NCBI GenBank assembly: GCA_902596045.1
Contig: CACJSJ010000007.1
Location: 1-51,926 of the forward strand
Reading direction: 5' to 3'
Origin: an uncultured Pelagibacteraceae bacterium
GTDB lineage: Bacteria; Pseudomonadota; Alphaproteobacteria; Pelagibacterales; Pelagibacteraceae
DNA: 51,926 nt
Numbering within the stretch: position 1 is the first letter of the stretch; every line of letters starts with the position of its first letter. A program made the translations under genes and the position numbers. Positions 1 to 9,070 of the stretch are shown in pieces. The notes beneath the pieces were generated by a model that did not search any database, was not told the DNA's origin, and saw nothing but the letters and a program-made list of their open reading frames with translations.

Positions 1-1
1 T

Positions 2-742
2 TATATGCTTTTAATTGATAAGTTTGTTTTTAAATATTACAGAGTTAATAAGAGTCCACCTGTCCAACTTGCCATGGTTAGTATTGGAGTGATGTTTGTC
101 ACCCAAGCTGTAGTTAGAATTATTATTGGTCCTTCAGATAGAAGATTTTTCGATGGGGAAAAATTTATAATTAAAGCCCGTGAATTTAAAGAAATGACAG
201 GTCTTAATGAAGGTTTGGCAATTAAATCAACACAAGTGTTAACTATATTTGTGACAATCGTATTAGTATCAATTTTATTTTGGTTTTTAAATAAAACTAA
301 GACAGGAAAAAGCATGAAGGCTTATTCAGACAATGAGGATCTAGCACTTCTTTCAGGAATTGACCCTAAAAAAATTGTAATGATTACTTGGATAATTGCT
401 GGAATTTTAGCAACAATTGGTGGCGCTTTGTATGGTTTAGATAAAAGTTTTAAACCTTTCACTTATTTTAATAACATGCTTCCTATATTTGCTGCAGCAA
501 TTGTTGGAGGTATTGGTAATCCATTTGGAGCTTTTTTAGGTGGATATGTCATTGCATTTTCAGAAATATTTTTAACCTATGCATATAAAAAATTTTTTAT
601 GTATGTTTTACCAGAAAGTATGGAGCCAGAAGGTTTGGTTCAGCTCTTATCAACTGATTATAAATTTGCAGTCTCATTTTCGATACTAGTCATTGTATTA
701 TTATACAGACCTTCTGGAATATTTAAGGGGAAAGTGCTTTGA
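2..742 (+). CDS. livH: Branched-chain amino acid-type ABC transporter permease LivH (5' end outside window)
   Basis: Inner-membrane permease of a Liv/HAAT-type ABC importer. The reading frame is open to the left edge, and the first visible ATG (position 5) is internal. About 245 residues remain where LivH proteins normally have about 290-330, so the N-terminal helices are missing from the window. The C-terminal half shows the family pattern: the cytoplasmic EAA-like loop (TGKSMKAYSDNEDLALLSGI), a Gly/Ala-rich segment (AAAIVGGIGNPFGAFLGG) and the terminal LLYRPSGIFKGK found at the end of LivH/LivM proteins. The stop overlaps the TTG start of livM, so the two are translationally coupled. Substrate cannot be told from sequence; Liv-type systems in marine oligotrophs also take up other amino acids, amides or urea. 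The ATPases and cognate binding protein are probably upstream of the window. Confidence 0.9.
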   Translation, partial: YMLLIDKFVFKYYRVNKSPPVQLAMVSIGVMFVTQAVVRIIIGPSDRRFFDGEKFIIKAREFKEMTGLNEGLAIKSTQVLTIFVTIVLVSILFWFLNKTKTGKSMKAYSDNEDLALLSGIDPKKIVMITWIIAGILATIGGALYGLDKSFKPFTYFNNMLPIFAAAIVGGIGNPFGAFLGGYVIAFSEIFLTYAYKKFFMYVLPESMEPEGLVQLLSTDYKFAVSFSILVIVLLYRPSGIFKGKVL

Positions 743-2109
743 GAAAAAATTTAAACGTAATTGCGGCTTATAGTATAATGATGGGACTGATAGTTCTAGT
801 TGGAATTTTTCAATCTTGGAATATTGCGCTGTCTATTTTTAATCTATGTTTAATTTCTGCAGTGATGACGATGGGTGCAAATATTCAGTGGGGTTACGCA
901 GGACTAATTAATTTTGGAATTATGGGGTATGCAGCTTTGGGTGGACTAGCTGCAGTCTTAATTTCGGTAGATCCTATTCAAGAAGCATGGCGGGTTGGTG
1001 GTTTTGATATATTGATGAGCTTATGGTTAATTATAGCAATGATATTTGTTATTCGTTTTATAATAAAGAACTTTCAAAAATCTAAATTAAGAACTTATGG
1101 AATTGCCTCAATTATTATTGCTGGAGTAATTATTATTAGAATAACAGCTGAACCAGGAATTGAAGCTATCGAGGCAGTTAATCCTGCAAAAACAGGATTC
1201 CTAGGTGGATTTGGTTTACCAATTATTTTTTCTTGGATCATTGGAGCTTTCTTTGCGGCGGGTTTAGCTTTTATAGTTGGAAAAGTAGCATTAGGATTAA
1301 GAGCAGACTATTTAGCTATAGCAACACTACTTATCTCAGAAATTGTTATTGCAATAATTAAACATGAAGACTGGTTAACAAGAGGTGTTAAAAACGTCAT
1401 AGGTCTAAAAAGACCTGCACCTTATGAAGTTGATCTTCAAACAACAGATTGGTTTATTAACCTAGTAGAAAAATTTAATTCAGGTAAGCTAGCTTTAATT
1501 TCAAACATAGCTGATAGACAAGCTGCACTTAATCAATTAGTAATTGAAGGATCTTCGATATTTGTAAAACTTTGTTACTCAGGATTATTTTTAATTGTAG
1601 TAATTATTCTTTTGATTCTAACTCAAAAAGCACTCTATTCTCCTTGGGGAAGAATGATGAGAGCTATTAGAGACAATGAGGAAGCAGCTAACGCGATGGG
1701 AAAAAATGTTGTTAAACAACATCTGTTAATTTTCATTCTTGGTTCGGCAATAGTTGGTATAGCTGGTGCAATGCTAGTTACTCAAGATGGCTTATTTACA
1801 CCAGGAAGCTATCGACCGATGAGATATACTTTTTTGATTTGGGTTATGGTTATAGTTGGAGGAAGTGGAAATAATTTTGGAGCAATTTTAGGAGGTTTTG
1901 CTGTTTGGTTTTTATGGATTGAAGCTGCACCAATTTCTTTATTTTTAATAAATTTATTTACATCAGGTATGGCAGATACTCATTCTTTAAAGACACATCT
2001 GATAGAGAGTGTACCTTATTTTAGATATCTAATGATGGGAATAGGCTTATTATTAATTATGAGGTATAGACCTAAAGGTATACTTCCAGAAAAAATAGAA
2101 ATAAAATAA
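739..2109 (+). CDS. livM: Branched-chain amino acid-type ABC transporter permease LivM
   Basis: Second inner-membrane permease partner of the preceding LivH. I take the TTG at 739 as start because an AAGGGG ribosome-binding sequence lies at 726-731 and the start overlaps the livH stop (TTGA); the first ATG would remove the first transmembrane helix. Family marks: NIQWGYAGLINFGIMGYAALG near residue 50, the LGLRADYLAIATLLISEI segment near residue 190, the loop WGRMMRAIRDNEEAANAMGKN near residue 310 and the C-terminal RYRPKGILPE. At 456 residues it is longer than many LivM proteins (about 320-420); the extra length is a hydrophobic insertion at residues ~90-150 and a hydrophilic stretch around 210-270. 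Substrate unknown. Confidence 0.92.
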   Translation: MRKNLNVIAAYSIMMGLIVLVGIFQSWNIALSIFNLCLISAVMTMGANIQWGYAGLINFGIMGYAALGGLAAVLISVDPIQEAWRVGGFDILMSLWLIIAMIFVIRFIIKNFQKSKLRTYGIASIIIAGVIIIRITAEPGIEAIEAVNPAKTGFLGGFGLPIIFSWIIGAFFAAGLAFIVGKVALGLRADYLAIATLLISEIVIAIIKHEDWLTRGVKNVIGLKRPAPYEVDLQTTDWFINLVEKFNSGKLALISNIADRQAALNQLVIEGSSIFVKLCYSGLFLIVVIILLILTQKALYSPWGRMMRAIRDNEEAANAMGKNVVKQHLLIFILGSAIVGIAGAMLVTQDGLFTPGSYRPMRYTFLIWVMVIVGGSGNNFGAILGGFAVWFLWIEAAPISLFLINLFTSGMADTHSLKTHLIESVPYFRYLMMGIGLLLIMRYRPKGILPEKIEIK

Positions 2110-2116
2110 TCATTAT

Positions 2117-2185
2117 ATGAAATATATTATATTAGGTGCTGCAATTGCTTGGGCCATGTATATGGCTGATAAGTATATGTTTTAA
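2117..2185 (+). CDS. Putative 22-residue single-span membrane peptide
   Basis: A short frame, ATG at 2117 to TAA at 2183-2185, encodes 22 residues beginning MKYIILGAAIAWAMY. It has a hydrophobic core with charged residues at both ends, so it could be one membrane span. Its stop overlaps the start of the downstream MFS gene by one base (TAATG), the same coupling style as real genes in this window, and it fills almost all of the 75-nt gap between livM and the MFS gene. There is no clear Shine-Dalgarno sequence. A similar tiny membrane frame follows the second livM (36876-36959). I do not recognise a family; it may be a coupling leader or chance. Confidence 0.4.
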   Translation: MKYIILGAAIAWAMYMADKYMF

Positions 2186-3354
2186 TGAATAAAAATCTTT
2201 GGCTACTAATTTTAAGTCAGATTTTTGCATTTACGGCTGCACCCGTCACAGTATTCTTGAGTGGAATTATTGGTTCTCAACTTAGTCCTATAAAATCTTT
2301 ATCAACATTACCAATGGCATTATCAATAGTAGGAATTGCAATTTTTGCAATGTTCGCAGCAAAAGTAATGAGTATAATAGGACGTAGATCAGGATTTATT
2401 TTTGCTTCGGTCGGAACTTCAGTTGCATCTTTGATAGCAGCTTACTCAATAATTATAGAGAGTTTTACATTATTCAATTTAGGATGTTTCTTAATTGGAG
2501 CAGGAGTAGCTTTTAGTCACCAATATAGATTTGCTGCAGTTGAAACAGTCGATAAAGAAATGGCCCCAAAGGCAATATCAATAATATTATTAGCTGGAAT
2601 AGGTTCTGCATTTATAGGGCCAAATTTAGCTAATGTTTCTAAAGAAATTATTTCCCAGCATTTATATGCAGGTTCATATATAGCCCTTGCAGTTTTAACA
2701 CTTACATCAACTATTTTTTTATTATTTTATGAAGATGGTCATAAAAAAAATAATTTTATAAAAAAAAGTAGCAGAAGTTATTTTGAGCTAATTTCACAAC
2801 CTAGGTTTTTACAAGCTTTAATTGCTTCAGCATTTGCTTATGCAGTGATGACATTTTTGATGACTGCTACACCAATTAGTATGCATGTAATGGAAAAAAT
2901 GAGTTTATCTAAAACAGGTTTTGTAATTCAATTACATATTGCATCTATGTTCTTACCATCTTTAATCACTGGAAACTTAATCAAAAAATTTGGTCATAGT
3001 AAGATTATGTACGCAGGAGTTATGTTATTTTTAATAACAATTTTATTAAGTTTTTTTGAACAAACCTTCTTTAATTATTTAGTTGCTCTAATTTTCTTGG
3101 GATTAGGTTGGAATTTTTTATTTATATCAGGAACTAGTTTATTAGTTTTATCTTATAGAGAAGAAGAAAAATTTAAGGCACAAGGTTTTAATGACCTTAT
3201 TGTTTATACAGTTCAAGCAACAGCAAGCTTATCTGCTGGAGTATTTATTAATTTAACTAGTTGGAAAACAATGAATTTAGTTTGTATAATATTTTTAGTA
3301 ATTATTATTATTTCAACTTTAAGAGCAGATTTTAAACAAAAAAAACCCCAGTAA
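2185..3354 (+). CDS. Major facilitator superfamily (MFS) transporter
   Basis: A 389-residue polytopic protein with about 12 predicted helices. The loop between helices 2 and 3 carries an MFS-like signature (AAKVMSIIGRRSGF, residues ~58-71), and helix 4 starts with LGCFLIGAGVAFSHQYRFA. It resembles the drug/solute proton-antiporter type of MFS protein; substrate and direction cannot be told. The ATG overlaps the stop of the 22-residue frame. A rho-independent terminator begins inside its last codons, closing the livH-livM-MFS transcription unit. Confidence 0.82.
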   Translation: MNKNLWLLILSQIFAFTAAPVTVFLSGIIGSQLSPIKSLSTLPMALSIVGIAIFAMFAAKVMSIIGRRSGFIFASVGTSVASLIAAYSIIIESFTLFNLGCFLIGAGVAFSHQYRFAAVETVDKEMAPKAISIILLAGIGSAFIGPNLANVSKEIISQHLYAGSYIALAVLTLTSTIFLLFYEDGHKKNNFIKKSSRSYFELISQPRFLQALIASAFAYAVMTFLMTATPISMHVMEKMSLSKTGFVIQLHIASMFLPSLITGNLIKKFGHSKIMYAGVMLFLITILLSFFEQTFFNYLVALIFLGLGWNFLFISGTSLLVLSYREEEKFKAQGFNDLIVYTVQATASLSAGVFINLTSWKTMNLVCIIFLVIIIISTLRADFKQKKPQ

Positions 3355-3376
3355 ATTTAATTACTGGGGTTTTTTG
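3339..3376. terminator. Bidirectional rho-independent terminator
   Basis: A perfect inverted repeat, ACCCCAGTAA / TTACTGGGGT with a short AT-rich loop, is flanked by an A-run on the left and a T-run on the right. It therefore works on both strands. It terminates the livHM-MFS operon and the convergently transcribed binding-protein gene. The 5' arm includes the stop codon of the MFS gene. Confidence 0.9.
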
Positions 3377-3389
3377 AATAAGATATTAA

Positions 3390-4580
3390 TTATCTTTGTT
3401 TTTTAGTTTTAAACTTTCCGCCTTTAATTTCTTGTTCTAAGAAAGAACCTTCAGCTTCACCGACGTCAGTAAAAGTTACTCCAGTTGCACCTTCGTAGTC
3501 AACTTTTTTACCTTTAGCTAATAAATCTAAACCTTTTTTAAGTTCACCTGGGTAAATTTTTGTTCCAGGACCGTTAGCAACATCCATTACATTTTTTGCA
3601 ATTGATGCTCTATCAGCTGATCCACCTGCTTGCATTGCTAAAACAATTAAAGCAGCAGCATCATAAGACTCACTTGTATAAGGACCTGAAGAGTCAATAC
3701 CAGCAGCTTTTGCTACATTAGCAAATACACCTGCTCCTTTTCCAGTTGATCCAGGCATTGAACCAAAAGATTTTTTCAAATCTTTACCAAATGCATCAAC
3801 TAAAGATTGACCAATCATTCCATCAGATAAAATAAATTTATCAAATGCTCCAGAATCTAAAGAAGCTTGAATAATCCCTTTACCACCTTGGTCAAGATAT
3901 CCAATAACAGCAACAGCATCACCACCAGCTGAAGCAAGAGTTGCAACTTCAGACGAGTAGTCTGCTTTACCATCTTCATGAGCAGTTACAGTTGTTACTT
4001 TAATACCATGAGCTTTTACAGCTGCTTCATAAACATCTGCTAAACCTTTACCATAGTCATTATTTGTATATGTAATTGCAACACTTTTAACTTTTCTATC
4101 TTTTGTAATGTCAGCTAAAATTTGACCACCTCTAGCATCTGATGGAGCAGTTCTAAAAAAATACCCTTTATCATCAAGAGTTGTTAAGCCTGGAGATGTA
4201 GCTGATGGTGAAATCATTACTACACCATTAGGTACAGCAACATTTGATGCAATTGCACCAGTAACACCAGAACAGTCAGCACCCATTATAGCTGCTACAC
4301 CTTGAGAAATAACACCTTCAGCTGCTGCTGTTGCTGCTGCTGAGTCAACACAAGTTGAGTCTGCTCTTACTACTTCAATTTTTTTTCCACCTAATAGCGA
4401 ACCAGAGTCTGAAGCTTCTTTAAAAGCAAGTTCTGCTGATGCTGCCATAGCTGGGGTTAGAGATTCAATAGGTCCAGTAAATCCTAAAATAACTCCCATC
4501 TTAATCGAATGTCCATCTGCAAATACGTTTGATATAAAAGTTGATACAAACATAAAAGCAGCAATAAATATTTTTTTCAT
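3390..4580 (-). CDS. livK: Liv-type ABC transporter periplasmic substrate-binding protein
   Basis: Periplasmic binding protein of the type I (PBP1, LivJ/LivK) fold, 396 residues. It starts with a Sec signal peptide (KKIFIAAFMFVSTFISNVFA, cleavage expected after VFADG). Family marks in the mature part: KMGVILGFTGPIESL, the ligand-site segment SPSATSPGLT near residue 130 and VAITYTNNDYGKG near 175. An AAGGAAAA ribosome-binding sequence sits just upstream of the ATG. It is monocistronic and convergent to the livHM unit, sharing the terminator at 3339-3376, so it is probably that system's binding protein under separate, stronger expression. This is inferred from position. Ligand not determinable. 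Confidence 0.9.
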   Translation of the reverse strand: MKKIFIAAFMFVSTFISNVFADGHSIKMGVILGFTGPIESLTPAMAASAELAFKEASDSGSLLGGKKIEVVRADSTCVDSAAATAAAEGVISQGVAAIMGADCSGVTGAIASNVAVPNGVVMISPSATSPGLTTLDDKGYFFRTAPSDARGGQILADITKDRKVKSVAITYTNNDYGKGLADVYEAAVKAHGIKVTTVTAHEDGKADYSSEVATLASAGGDAVAVIGYLDQGGKGIIQASLDSGAFDKFILSDGMIGQSLVDAFGKDLKKSFGSMPGSTGKGAGVFANVAKAAGIDSSGPYTSESYDAAALIVLAMQAGGSADRASIAKNVMDVANGPGTKIYPGELKKGLDLLAKGKKVDYEGATGVTFTDVGEAEGSFLEQEIKGGKFKTKKQR

Positions 4581-4654
4581 TATTTTCCTTTTATTGTTAA
4601 CAATTTGTAAAAGACCAATTTAATTATGATTAATTAAATATTTCAATGGATAAA

Positions 4655-5512
4655 TTATCTTATTTTATGAAGTAAAAAGACTGAAGTAATGACAATTATC
4701 CCACCCAATAAGAATAAAACAGTCGGAACTTCACCAAAAATTAAAAAACTCAATGCTATTCCAAATATAGGAAACAACGAATATGAAGGAAAGATTTGAC
4801 CCACAGTATAAAATTTATATAGATAAAACATCAACAAGTGAGCCCCTAAAGAAACAACAATTGCCTGGTAAGATATTAAGATCCAAGAAGTAAGACTTAT
4901 TGATTGAATAGTTGAGATAGTGTTTCCTTCTATTAAATTAGATACAATTAATAAAATTACAAAACCAAATAGACCAGTAAATGCATTAGTTAAACTAATA
5001 TCTAAATCTCTTAACTGTCTTGAAAAAACTTGAGCAAAAGCAAAAGCTAATGCCATTAAACTTGCAAAGAATAATCCTAAAAAATTATCAACTAATTTTG
5101 GATCAAAAAATATTATCAACACGCCAATAAAAGCAGTAAAAATCAAAAACCATTTCTTTGAACTTATGTTTTCCTTTAACATAAATGCACTAGCAAGAAT
5201 TCCAAAAGGTATCGCTAATTGAGAACCAACAATTACTGGTGAAATAAAAGATGAGTAGAATAAAGATAATGTCATAAACACATAAACTAAGACACCCATA
5301 GATATTGAAAAAGCTATTAACGAAGGTAAATATTTTTTTTCTGGTATCTTAAATTTCCAAAAAGGTATTAGTATCGCTAAAACTAATCCCATTCTAAGAG
5401 ATGCCATAAGAATTGGAGGGACAGAGTCATTTAAAACCAATTTAGTGAAAGGAAATGCACTACCATGTGCAATAGCAATAAAAAGCAAAATTAATAAATG
5501 TTTAAGCGGCAA
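4655..5512 (-). CDS. EamA/DMT-family membrane transporter
   Basis: A 285-residue drug/metabolite transporter superfamily protein with about ten helices in two EamA repeats (roughly 1-135 and 145-285). Family marks: HGSAFPFTKLVLNDSVPPILMASLR in the first two helices, LAIPFGILASAFMLKENISSKKW closing repeat 1 and PIFGIALSFLIFGEVP in repeat 2. The start is TTG at 5512; the first helix begins at residue 5, so a later start is unlikely. It lies 11 nt after the TerC-like gene on the same strand, suggesting co-transcription. Substrate and direction are unknown. Four EamA proteins occur in this window. Confidence 0.85.
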   Translation of the reverse strand: MPLKHLLILLFIAIAHGSAFPFTKLVLNDSVPPILMASLRMGLVLAILIPFWKFKIPEKKYLPSLIAFSISMGVLVYVFMTLSLFYSSFISPVIVGSQLAIPFGILASAFMLKENISSKKWFLIFTAFIGVLIIFFDPKLVDNFLGLFFASLMALAFAFAQVFSRQLRDLDISLTNAFTGLFGFVILLIVSNLIEGNTISTIQSISLTSWILISYQAIVVSLGAHLLMFYLYKFYTVGQIFPSYSLFPIFGIALSFLIFGEVPTVLFLLGGIIVITSVFLLHKIR

Positions 5513-5523
5513 GTAATTAGAGA

Positions 5524-6135
5524 TTAAAAATACTTTTTAAATGTTTCATTTATAGATAAAACACCATAATCATTTAAACCTCCAATGATTAATTGTAATG
5601 CCACCAACAATATAAAGCCTAATCCAATATAAACTATCCATAAATGTTTTTGTATGTAATGAGCCAAATATGTTGCTAAAGCTCCTGTTAAAACAACTGA
5701 TAATATTAAACCAAAAATCATAAATCCAAAATATCCTTTTGCAGCGGCCACAACACCAATTACATTATCAAAACTTATCATGATATCTGCAAATAAAACT
5801 TTCCCAATACTATTTATGTATGAAGGTTCTTTTGTTTTTTTTGTTTGAGATCTTACTTTTTTTATATCTACTAAATCTTTTCTTAAATCATTAACTATCC
5901 AAATTAATAAGAGACCACCTAAGATTTTAATATAATAAAACTCGAATAAATATGTAGCAAATATTGCAAAAAATATTTTAAAAACAAAAGCACCTACTAC
6001 TCCCCACAGAATAATTTGTTTTCTATTTTTGGGTACAAAATTTGCTGCTATAGAACCAACTATTACAGCATTATCAGCTGTAAGAATAATTGTTATAAAA
6101 ATAATTTTCGTTAAAATTACGAGTTCTTCAATCAA
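5524..6135 (-). CDS. TerC/YjbE-family integral membrane protein
   Basis: A 203-residue protein with about seven helices and the two acidic membrane motifs of TerC-type proteins: TADNAVIVGSIA near residue 19 and DIMISFDNVIGVVAAAKG near residue 115. TerC/YjbE/Alx relatives export or handle metal ions, notably Mn2+, and several assist metalation of exported proteins; the role here is inferred from family only. The frame starts at TTG (6135) with residues MIEELV directly before helix 1, consistent with the family's N-terminus. It is upstream of, and probably co-transcribed with, the EamA gene. Confidence 0.85.
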   Translation of the reverse strand: MIEELVILTKIIFITIILTADNAVIVGSIAANFVPKNRKQIILWGVVGAFVFKIFFAIFATYLFEFYYIKILGGLLLIWIVNDLRKDLVDIKKVRSQTKKTKEPSYINSIGKVLFADIMISFDNVIGVVAAAKGYFGFMIFGLILSVVLTGALATYLAHYIQKHLWIVYIGLGFILLVALQLIIGGLNDYGVLSINETFKKYF

Positions 6136-6248
6136 AATATAATTATAATATTAGATATTAATAATTTTTCAATCAAAAGTAGTATTATTTTTTTATTGCT
6201 AATTTTTTTAATACATAATCAAATACATTTAAAAAAAATGGAGGATAA

Positions 6249-7220
6249 ATGAAATTTATGAAATATTTAATAACAGTTTTATTTTCGTTAATTTTTTCAA
6301 TAAACTTAGCAATCGCTGAAAAATGGGACATGGCTCTAGCTTATGGAGCAGGAAACTTTCATTCAGCTAATGCTACAGAATTTGCAAAAAATGTAACTGA
6401 AAAAAGTGGTGGCAAACTTACTATCGTTACTCATCCTGGTGGTTCATTATTTAAAGGTGGAGAAATCTTTAGAGCCGTTAGAACTGGCCAAGCTCAGATT
6501 GGTGAAAGATTTATGTCAGCTTTAGGTAAAGAAGATCCATTATTAGAAGTAGACTCGCAACCTTTCTTAGCTACATCTTATTCAGATGCTATGAAATTAT
6601 ATAAAGCATCAAAAGATGAAATTATAAAAGGTTTGGATGCTAAAGGACTAGTTTTTTTATATGCTGTCCCTTGGCCTGCACAAGGTTTATATAGTAAAAA
6701 ACAGATTAGTTCTGTTAATGATCTAAAAGGTTTAAAATTTAGAGCATACAATTCAGCTACAATAAGAATTGCCGAGCTAACAGGAATGGCACCTACAAAA
6801 ATTGAAGCTGCCGAAATAAGCCAAGCATTTTCTACGGGTGCTGTTGAAAGCATGATCACATCTCCAACTACTGGAAAAAATTCTAAGATTTGGGAAAATG
6901 GTGTAAAATACTTTTATGATATAGCAGCTTGGTTTCCAAAAAACATGGTGATTGTTAATAAAGAAGCTTGGAATAAATTAGATAAAGCAACTCAAGACTT
7001 GGTGATGAAACAAGCAGCTTTAGCTGAGAGAAAAGGCTGGCAATTATCAAAACAAGGTAATGTTGGGGATAAAAAAGCTCTAGCAGATGCTGGTATGGTA
7101 GTTTCAACTGTTAATGCATCTTTACAAGCTCACTTTGAAAAAGTCGGAGAGACTATGGCTAAAGAATGGTCTCAAAAGGCAGGATCAAGAGGAGCCTCTG
7201 TTTTATCAGCATATAAGTAA
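6249..7220 (+). CDS. dctP: TRAP transporter periplasmic binding protein DctP
   Basis: Solute-binding subunit of a tripartite ATP-independent (Na+-driven) importer, 323 residues. A near-perfect GGAGGA at 6240-6245 fixes the start. The signal peptide ends around residue 23 (SINLAIA-EKWDM). DctP marks: GGSLFKGGEIFRAVRTGQAQIGE near 65, LKGLKFRAYNSATIRIAELTG around 155-175, whose Arg usually binds a ligand carboxylate, and ISQAFSTGAVESMITSP near 190-205. The carboxylate-contacting Arg suggests an organic acid ligand. dctQ and dctM follow; the 5-oxoprolinase genes sit just beyond, making pyroglutamate one candidate (inference). Confidence 0.93.
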   Translation: MKFMKYLITVLFSLIFSINLAIAEKWDMALAYGAGNFHSANATEFAKNVTEKSGGKLTIVTHPGGSLFKGGEIFRAVRTGQAQIGERFMSALGKEDPLLEVDSQPFLATSYSDAMKLYKASKDEIIKGLDAKGLVFLYAVPWPAQGLYSKKQISSVNDLKGLKFRAYNSATIRIAELTGMAPTKIEAAEISQAFSTGAVESMITSPTTGKNSKIWENGVKYFYDIAAWFPKNMVIVNKEAWNKLDKATQDLVMKQAALAERKGWQLSKQGNVGDKKALADAGMVVSTVNASLQAHFEKVGETMAKEWSQKAGSRGASVLSAYK

Positions 7221-7237
7221 TTTAATTAAATCTATAC

Positions 7238-7270
7238 TTAAGGTCACTTAATATATTTAAGTGGCCTTAA
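7238..7270 (+). repeat. Intercistronic hairpin between dctP and dctQ
   Basis: The arms TTAAGGTCACTTAA (7238-7251) and TTAAGTGGCCTTAA (7257-7270) pair over 14 positions with a single G-U wobble and a 5-nt loop. There is no T-run afterwards, so it is not a standard terminator. It lies between the abundantly needed binding protein and the membrane subunits, where such hairpins commonly protect the upstream mRNA or reduce read-through. It ends 6 nt before the dctQ ATG, so it could also limit dctQ initiation. Confidence 0.75.
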
Positions 7271-7276
7271 TTCATT

Positions 7277-7759
7277 ATGCTAAGATCCTTAGATAAAAAT
7301 TTAAATAAACTTTATAAATTTTCAGGTTATGTTGCAGCAATTTTTTTAATACTGGTTGCAGTATTTATTCTTATAGGTGTTTCATCAAGAATATTTGGTT
7401 TTTATATAAGAGGCTTAGCAGAATATTCCGGATACTGTATGGCTTCAGCATCCTTTTTTGCACTTGCATACACTTTTATTGAAGGCGGTCATATACGAAT
7501 TACTCTTTTTTTAGAAAAACTTTCAGGAAATAAAAAACGAATAACAGAAATTTGGTGTTTAAGTATAGCAAGCTTATTTTCAGGATATTTAGCATTTTAC
7601 TTTATTAAAATGCTAATTATATCTTACAAATTTCAAGAAAGAAGCGAGGGTGCAGATGAAATATTAATATGGATTCCTCAAACTAGTGTAGCAATTGGAT
7701 CCACTATATTTTTTATAAGCGTTTTTCACCAATTAATTTTGAATATAAAAAAAAATTAA
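7277..7759 (+). CDS. dctQ: TRAP transporter small membrane subunit DctQ
   Basis: A 160-residue protein with four predicted membrane helices, as usual for the small TRAP subunit that holds DctM. It has the family pattern of a first helix after a short basic N-terminus, then RGLAEYSGYCMASASFFALAY leading into EGGHIRITLFLEKLS, and a final helix before IKKN. The ATG at 7277 has no obvious Shine-Dalgarno sequence because the hairpin at 7238-7270 occupies that region. The stop abuts the dctM start with no gap (TAAATG). Confidence 0.9.
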   Translation: MLRSLDKNLNKLYKFSGYVAAIFLILVAVFILIGVSSRIFGFYIRGLAEYSGYCMASASFFALAYTFIEGGHIRITLFLEKLSGNKKRITEIWCLSIASLFSGYLAFYFIKMLIISYKFQERSEGADEILIWIPQTSVAIGSTIFFISVFHQLILNIKKN

Positions 7760-9070
7760 ATGGCTGAAATATTTCTAACAATCTTTTTCATAAGTGTTTT
7801 ATTATTTTTTTTAGGTACAGGAATTTGGGTTGCAATAAGTATGATAGGGGTATCTGCAATTGGAATGATGTTATTTACATCTAGACCAGTAGGAGACGCA
7901 ATGGCAACCACCATATGGGGAACTTCATCATCATGGACTTTAACAGCTTTACCCTTATTTGTTTGGATGGGTGAAATATTATTTAGAACTAAACTTTCAG
8001 AAAATTTATTTAAAGGTTTGTCTCCATGGATGCAAAAATTGCCTGGGGGATTAATACATGTAAATGTTGTAGGTTGTGCATTATTTGCTGCAATATCTGG
8101 TTCATCAGCAGCAACTGTTGCTACGGTTGGAAAGATGTCTATTCCCGAATTGAGAAAAAGAAATTATCCAGAAAAGATTTTATTAGGTAGTTTAGCTGGT
8201 TCAGGAACACTAGGTTTGTTAATACCTCCATCAATTATTTTAATTATTTATGGTGTAGCAGTTCAGGAATCTATAGCAAAATTATTTATTGCTGGGATTA
8301 TTCCAGGAATAATGATTGCACTAATTTTTATGTCTTATGTAATTATTTGGTCATTAATTAATAAAAAACAAATGCCAAAAATTAAAGAGGAATATTCATT
8401 TTTAGAAAAAATTCAAAGATCAAAACAACTTTTGCCAGTAATATTACTAATTTCTGCGGTAATAGGATCTATATATACTGGAATAGCAACTGCTACAGAG
8501 GCAGCTTCATTGGGTGTCGTAGGAGCTTTAATTTTATCTTACTTTCAAAAAAGCTTAACACTTAAAACATTTAAATCTTCTTTACTAGGTGCTACCAAAA
8601 CTTCATGTATGATAGCGTTTATTTTAGCAGGCTCAACATTTCTATCTTTAGCAATGGGGTTCACAGGACTGCCTAGAAATTTAGCAATATGGATACAAAA
8701 TATGGATCTTTCTCCTTATGTTTTAATTTTAGTTTTAATGATTTTTTATATCATCCTTGGGATGTTTCTTGATGGAATTTCTGCAGTGGTTCTTACCATG
8801 GCAATAATTGAACCAATGATTAGACAAGCAGGCTTTGACATGATTTGGTTTGGTATTTTTTTAGTAATCGTAGTTGAGATGGCCCAAATAACTCCACCCG
8901 TAGGATTTAATCTATTTGTTCTTCAAGGTATGGCAAATAAAGATATGGGTTATATTGCAAAAAGCGCCTTTCCACTATTTTTATTAATGGTACTAGCAGT
9001 AATACTTGTTGTAATATTTCCTGAAATTGCTTTGTGGATGCCAGAACAAATGGCCCAAAGTCTAAATTAA
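7760..9070 (+). CDS. dctM: TRAP transporter large membrane subunit DctM
   Basis: Transport-catalysing subunit of the TRAP system, 436 residues with about 12 helices. Family marks: ALPLFVWMGEILFRTKLSENLF near residue 70, AAISGSSAATVATVGKMSIPE around 112-130, AGSGTLGLLIPPSIILIIYGV near 150 and VVEMAQITPPVGFNLFVLQG near residue 380. The gene follows dctQ directly. Its stop shares TTAA with the stop of the convergent TPR gene. Confidence 0.95.
   Translation: MAEIFLTIFFISVLLFFLGTGIWVAISMIGVSAIGMMLFTSRPVGDAMATTIWGTSSSWTLTALPLFVWMGEILFRTKLSENLFKGLSPWMQKLPGGLIHVNVVGCALFAAISGSSAATVATVGKMSIPELRKRNYPEKILLGSLAGSGTLGLLIPPSIILIIYGVAVQESIAKLFIAGIIPGIMIALIFMSYVIIWSLINKKQMPKIKEEYSFLEKIQRSKQLLPVILLISAVIGSIYTGIATATEAASLGVVGALILSYFQKSLTLKTFKSSLLGATKTSCMIAFILAGSTFLSLAMGFTGLPRNLAIWIQNMDLSPYVLILVLMIFYIILGMFLDGISAVVLTMAIIEPMIRQAGFDMIWFGIFLVIVVEMAQITPPVGFNLFVLQGMANKDMGYIAKSAFPLFLLMVLAVILVVIFPEIALWMPEQMAQSLN

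Noticed and set aside
5..742. Complete livH gene starting at ATG position 5
   Set aside because: The frame is open to the window edge and the protein lacks the N-terminal helices of LivH, so this is a truncated view.
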